A stretch of 9,489 nucleotides of DNA from an uncultured Spirochaetaceae bacterium (GTDB lineage: Bacteria; Spirochaetota; Spirochaetia; Sphaerochaetales; Sphaerochaetaceae). How positions within the stretch are numbered: position 1 is the first letter of the stretch; every line of letters starts with the position of its first letter. This document shows positions 6,158 to 9,489 of this stretch, piece by piece. A program made the position numbers and the translations under genes. The notes beneath the pieces were generated by a model. The model ran no database searches, was not told the origin of the DNA, and was given only the letters and a program-made list of their open reading frames with translations. Where the stretch lies: contig CAMKAB010000021.1 in the NCBI GenBank assembly GCA_946410375.1, forward strand, positions 1 to 9,489, read 5' to 3'.

Positions 6158-6348
6158 ATCGGAAACCGTTTTTTTTCGCTTTTCTGTATCGCGCTGAACG
6201 ATTTCCCGATTGAATACCCCGTAATCTTCCGGCAAACTTTTTTGCTTTTCCCTAAGATATTTGATTTTTCATTGATTTTCCGGAAAAGATTTTTATCCCG
6301 CCCCGCGAATCGGAACCTTTCAGCTTTACAAAGCGGAAGCACCTCGCA

Positions 6349-7824
6349 TCACATATCAAAACTGATATGAACACCGTATCCGAAGTACGGAGCGAAACCG
6401 CTGAACGAATAGCTCTCATCCTTATCTTCGTCTGTTCTTATAATGTCAGTAACGGTTGCCTTGTCCGGAATAATATTGCATCCTCCGAAGAGGAGAACCT
6501 TATAGGCGCTTCCCTCGCTTCGTAAAAACGCATCCGGTAAAAACAAAAGCCCGGCTTCAATATTCAATGCAAATAATATATCGGTATGCTTCTCGCTCTT
6601 CTGAACTTCCGCATCAGGATTCATGTTGTACAAAAACTCATAGCTTAAACTGCTGAATCCTATTCCGCCCTCCGCATACAGTTCCGCAAAATTATTTTTG
6701 AACAAACCAAGCGTATACCTCACATCAAGCGTGGTAAAACTGTAATTCCGCTTAAAGCGAATCGTTGTTATGTCATTTTCCCTTGTTCCGCGGGACGGAG
6801 AACCCGCACTCGCCTGCAACTTCACACCTGCCGAAAAGCCGTTTTTCAGAGGGAATAATACTCTGTTGCACTCAAAGTTCTTCTCCAGTATACGGGCGCG
6901 ACCGACTTCAAAAGAAAAATCCTCTGTCTCAAACGTTCTTTCCTTGAACAAAGACATCACATCAATCATCACATTAGTATAACCGAAGCCGTTTCCCGTA
7001 TATTTTGCGTAATCAATGTTCACAAGTCCGCTTGAAATCCCGAATCCGTACTTAAAACCCTTAATATCTTCCACGTATAACCGATGAGTAAAATTATCGG
7101 TAAAAGAATGAACGGAATTAAAACCTGCAAAAACGAATACCGTTTTATACGGGTTTCCATCCCGTTTCAAACTCAACTCAGCCTTGTAATCCTGCAAATA
7201 CTCGTAAAAAAAGACGTTTTGACTTCTGAAAAAAGCCTCGATGTTTATCCTGTTTCTTCCGATTTTAGCTATCGTTCCCCCAAAACCCGCCGTCATATTT
7301 AAAATCGGATAAAATTCGGGACTTTCATAATCATACGGAAGTTCGACCCTGTATAAGTCGAGCATATCGTGGACCGCATTCTGAGCCCCGTTCATTCCGA
7401 ATTTTCCGACTAAACCTGCTCCGACTTCCGGAGTTAAAGAAAAAAACACGCGCTTCTCAGGGCTGGAACGGAACTGATACGCAACATTCAATAAGAGCAT
7501 ATCATATCTGCCGTGAACGAATTCGGACAACTTGCTTTCCTTGTACCCCCTGTTGGTATATGCATTTAAATCTATCCCGACTTTTAACGGACCTCTCTGG
7601 TAATACGTATTAAGAGCAAAAGACAATCCGTCGTCGTAATTCTTACTCTGTCCGAAGTTCCAGCAGTCATTTCCCATTCCGATAACCGCTCTTTCCTCGG
7701 CATGTTCACCTTTCGATGAGGTTTTCAGCCCCTCCGTTTTTGACGTTTCCAGTGAAAAAACAGGCAAATTGAGAAAAAAAACAAATAAAATTACAAAAAT
7801 ATGTAAAAACTTCTTGTTAAACAT
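6349..7824 (-). CDS. Secreted beta-strand-rich envelope protein of unknown function
   Basis: 491 residues. A clear signal peptide (1-24): Lys4-Lys5, then a hydrophobic core, with predicted cleavage after VFS24. No lipobox Cys is present. The mature part shows alternating aromatic/polar strands and Gly turns throughout (for example the last 60 residues), as in outer-membrane beta-barrels. The N-terminal block GNDCWNFG (51-58), NYDDG (62-66) and GIDLNAYT (83-90) recalls the ND...YTNG...QD.YTP pattern of the lipid A deacylase LpxR (DUF2219). The similarity is faint, and treponemes as a group lack LPS. The protein ends in ISFDM rather than a C-terminal Phe. No Shine-Dalgarno precedes ATG 7824; TATAGA 8 bases upstream could be a -10 of a leaderless mRNA. 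The gene stands alone, divergent from a tRNA. Secretion is confident, barrel topology likely, function unknown. Confidence 0.85.
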   Translation of the reverse strand: MFNKKFLHIFVILFVFFLNLPVFSLETSKTEGLKTSSKGEHAEERAVIGMGNDCWNFGQSKNYDDGLSFALNTYYQRGPLKVGIDLNAYTNRGYKESKLSEFVHGRYDMLLLNVAYQFRSSPEKRVFFSLTPEVGAGLVGKFGMNGAQNAVHDMLDLYRVELPYDYESPEFYPILNMTAGFGGTIAKIGRNRINIEAFFRSQNVFFYEYLQDYKAELSLKRDGNPYKTVFVFAGFNSVHSFTDNFTHRLYVEDIKGFKYGFGISSGLVNIDYAKYTGNGFGYTNVMIDVMSLFKERTFETEDFSFEVGRARILEKNFECNRVLFPLKNGFSAGVKLQASAGSPSRGTRENDITTIRFKRNYSFTTLDVRYTLGLFKNNFAELYAEGGIGFSSLSYEFLYNMNPDAEVQKSEKHTDILFALNIEAGLLFLPDAFLRSEGSAYKVLLFGGCNIIPDKATVTDIIRTDEDKDESYSFSGFAPYFGYGVHISFDM

Positions 7825-7840
7825 GGCAAAATTCTATAAA
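7814..7840 (+). promoter_or_regulatory. Possible tRNA-Thr promoter
   Basis: TTGTTA (7814-7819) and TATAAA (7835-7840) lie about 20 bases before the tRNA; the spacing of 15 is short. The -35 would overlap the first codons of the divergent envelope-protein gene, so the two promoters would interfere. Confidence 0.35.
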
Positions 7841-7860
7841 TTTTCAGTAGCGGAAAATTT

Positions 7861-7932
7861 GCCAGAGTAGCTCAGGGGTAGAGCAACTCACTCGTAATGA
7901 GTAGGTCAAGGGTTCAATTCCCTTCTCTGGCT
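7861..7932 (+). tRNA. tRNA-Thr (anticodon CGT)
   Basis: Full cloverleaf: acceptor GCCAGAG/CTCTGGC (7 bp), D-stem GCTC/GAGC, anticodon stem ACTCA/TGAGT around loop CTCGTAA with anticodon CGT at 7893-7895 (reads ACG, Thr), variable loop AGGTC, T-stem AAGGG/CCCTT around TTCAATT. The discriminator is T and CCA is not encoded. Eight T residues (7932-7939) start at the discriminator and probably end transcription directly after the tRNA, with no separate terminator hairpin. Confidence 0.97.
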
Positions 7933-7988
7933 TTTTTTTATGCATTGTTATACGTTTCGTCTTTGATTATTATTTATCAACCTTCAGC

Positions 7989-8037
7989 AAAAACGCTTGA
8001 ATAACTTCGTTTATTTTTCAAGCACCGCATTCAAGCG
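7989..8037 (-). terminator. Terminator of the leftward caspase operon
   Basis: On the minus strand CGCTTGAAT (8037-8029) pairs perfectly with ATTCAAGCG (8002-7994), followed by TTTTT (7993-7989). A third arm, GCTTGAA on the minus strand (8023-8017), can pair with the same 3' arm to give a shorter hairpin with the same T-run. It begins 7 bases after the caspase stop. Confidence 0.75.
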
Positions 8038-8043
8038 TAGCAA

Positions 8044-9018
8044 TTAAAACTGAAACAAAACCAAATCGTCGTTTCTGCCGTTCGTTAAAGGAATATTGGA
8101 ATGCGCACTGTTGTTCTCCATTTCGTCGTACACGTACTTCACGATATTCATAAGCGTCAAACGGTTGTTCTTCATCGCAGCGATTGTTCCGAGGCTTGTT
8201 TTTCCCCTTCCTCCGCCCATCGCGGAAAGCAAATATCCTGTCATTTCGCTGTTTCCGCTCAAAGAACCATCATAACTCATCTCATCTTCCCTTGCGGCGC
8301 TAAACATGAACAAAGACGCGTTTTCGCGTATCGTACTGTTGAACAGCAATTTCACTCCGTCCTTAAGAGAGATATTATCATCTAAATCGGGATTTAACGT
8401 CACACCGCCGACCGACGACAAAAAAGCGCCGGAAAAACAGGCATCGCATATGATGAGTTTCGTACATTGCAATTCGTTGATGTTCTCCCTGACAAGGTCG
8501 TAATCCACAAGCTGATTGGAAAACACAAGATAGCTCTTGGCAAGACCCGGCAAATCAACAGCGCTGTTTCCACCGTGACCGCTGTAATAGAAAACAAAAA
8601 CATCCTTCTCCGTTATCACAGAAGCGATTTCATCAAGTTTCTCCCTGAAATTAGCATATCTTCCGTCGGTTCCCTGACTTGACGTACGGACAAGAATCGT
8701 CTCTGTAGTACACGAATACCCCGCTTTTTTCGACAGCATATCAAACGCATTCGCAACATCTTCCGCATCGTTCGCCGTACTGTTTAAAGACCTGATATTT
8801 CCAGAAATCCCGCTGTACGGGTGAAACTCGGAATCTCCGTAATCCATATATTCGTTTACACTTACGCTCGGATACATATTACCGTAAGAAAGAACATATA
8901 TATGAGGCTTTTCCGAATCAAAACCGAGCTCGCACGAAGAGAACAGTAAAACAAACAAAAGAACGGAAACAAAACCGAAAAGTTTTCTCTTACCGAAAGT
9001 CAAAAAGAATCTTCTCAT
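8044..9018 (-). CDS. Caspase-like (peptidase C14) lipoprotein
   Basis: Predicted membrane-anchored cysteine protease of the caspase/metacaspase clan, 324 residues. The N-terminus has basic residues (MRRFF...KRK), a hydrophobic stretch (14-26) and LLFSSC, a loose spirochaete-type lipobox with lipidated Cys29. The caspase domain (about 37-324) shows the first strand (PHIYVLSYG), NSTANDAEDVANAF (79-92), the catalytic His in FYYSGHGG (His148) and the catalytic Cys in IICDACFSGAF (Cys194), with Asp192 where the basic-P1 pocket Asp of metacaspases lies. FMFSAAREDEMSYD (237-250) matches the conserved SA.R.DE..Y block. No extra C-terminal domain. Metacaspase-like members usually cut after Arg/Lys; specificity here is inferred. 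Start: GGAGG 6 bases before ATG 9018, which overlaps the upstream stop (ATGA), so translation is coupled to the preceding barrel-like gene. Substrate and leaflet are unknown. Confidence 0.9.
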   Translation of the reverse strand: MRRFFLTFGKRKLFGFVSVLLFVLLFSSCELGFDSEKPHIYVLSYGNMYPSVSVNEYMDYGDSEFHPYSGISGNIRSLNSTANDAEDVANAFDMLSKKAGYSCTTETILVRTSSQGTDGRYANFREKLDEIASVITEKDVFVFYYSGHGGNSAVDLPGLAKSYLVFSNQLVDYDLVRENINELQCTKLIICDACFSGAFLSSVGGVTLNPDLDDNISLKDGVKLLFNSTIRENASLFMFSAAREDEMSYDGSLSGNSEMTGYLLSAMGGGRGKTSLGTIAAMKNNRLTLMNIVKYVYDEMENNSAHSNIPLTNGRNDDLVLFQF

Positions 9019-9489
9019 CTCGCACCTCCGCTCAAAACAGGATCATAAACAGACTCCTTTTCTTTCCCCCGCTCCGTTTCCGCAGCTACCCCATCCCGAG
9101 AGCCCACAATAAGCTGAACGCTCACTCCGACCCCGAGTCTCACCGATATGGAATCGTTTCTGTATGTAAACGTAACCGGACTGATAAAACTGATATGGAA
9201 ATATCCTGAATTCTTCAATTTCAAAATCGGAAGAATCTCCACATCAAACGTATCAAACCGGTATTTCATCACATTCTTATTAAACATAAGACGGGTTTTC
9301 AAACCCAGATTGAACCTGTCGGAAAAAAAATACACGCCTTTCAGAACCGGGCCGAATCCCGAATAAGCCTGAATCACGCTATTTCCGGCTTTAAGGCTTT
9401 CCCCTGTGTACTGAGCGGTTATTCCCGCCCCCACGCTAAAGCGTCTGAACGAAACATCCGCAGGAAACAAATCAGCGTTCAAGTAAAAC
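9015..9489 (-). CDS. Beta-barrel-like envelope protein, C-terminal part (5' end outside window)
   Basis: The reading frame is open to the right edge; the first in-window start-like codon (TTG at 9482) is probably internal, so about 158 C-terminal residues are visible. The sequence has repeated amphipathic strands with aromatic ends (FSVGAGITAQYTG, FNLGLKTRLMF, GYFHISFISPVTFTY, ISVRLGVGVSVQLIVG), typical of an outer-membrane barrel or a beta-sandwich envelope protein. The last 26 residues are a hydrophilic Glu/Lys-rich tail ending VLSGGAR, unlike the usual terminal aromatic of barrel proteins. That tail encodes the Shine-Dalgarno (GGAGGT) of the caspase lipoprotein, and the stop overlaps its start. 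The shared operon suggests a shared task at the envelope. Not recognised as a named family; whether an N-terminal signal or domain exists cannot be seen. Confidence 0.75.
   Translation of the reverse strand, partial: FYLNADLFPADVSFRRFSVGAGITAQYTGESLKAGNSVIQAYSGFGPVLKGVYFFSDRFNLGLKTRLMFNKNVMKYRFDTFDVEILPILKLKNSGYFHISFISPVTFTYRNDSISVRLGVGVSVQLIVGSRDGVAAETERGKEKESVYDPVLSGGAR

Noticed and set aside
6034..6342. 102-codon leftward ORF after the envelope-protein gene
   Set aside because: It runs through the kduI terminator into the kduI 3' end, is very Lys/Arg/Ser-rich and shows no family resemblance.

Overview
The window looks like spirochaete chromosome, most likely a Treponema-like gut or rumen carbohydrate fermenter. 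This is inference. The supporting points are a caspase-family lipoprotein with a loose spirochaete-style lipobox, several secreted beta-strand-rich proteins, and glycogen and uronate metabolism genes. No rRNA or diagnostic marker gene is present to settle the taxon.

Left part (1-1982): the first 138 codons of a glycogen synthase gene (glgA) run leftwards off the window edge. Divergent to it is a long RluA-family pseudouridine synthase with the extra N-terminal domain typical of one RluA subfamily. Next (1983-2649) is a 667-base convergent intergenic region. It is not empty: overlapping inverted repeats, an extended -10, a strong Shine-Dalgarno, a 31-codon Phe/Cys-rich small ORF and a clean intrinsic terminator together look like a self-contained small transcription unit.

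Middle part (2650-6349): a leftward CopA-type Cu+ ATPase gene, a 430-base gap holding two copies of a 36-bp repeat, then rightward kduI (5-keto-4-deoxyuronate isomerase, pectin/uronate catabolism). kduI has its own promoter, a long foldable leader and a strong terminator. A 17-bp element in the kduI promoter recurs with one mismatch upstream of glgA, so these two sugar genes may share a regulator.

Right part (6349-9489): a leftward secreted, beta-strand-rich envelope protein of unknown function, with motifs faintly like the lipid A deacylase LpxR; a rightward tRNA-Thr(CGT); then a leftward pair made of a beta-barrel-like protein (5' end outside the window) and a caspase-like (peptidase C14) lipoprotein. 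The pair overlaps by four bases (ATGA), and the Shine-Dalgarno of the second gene lies inside the first. This envelope-anchored caspase with a translationally coupled beta-barrel partner is the best candidate for an undescribed system. No prophage, insertion sequence or credible CRISPR array is visible.
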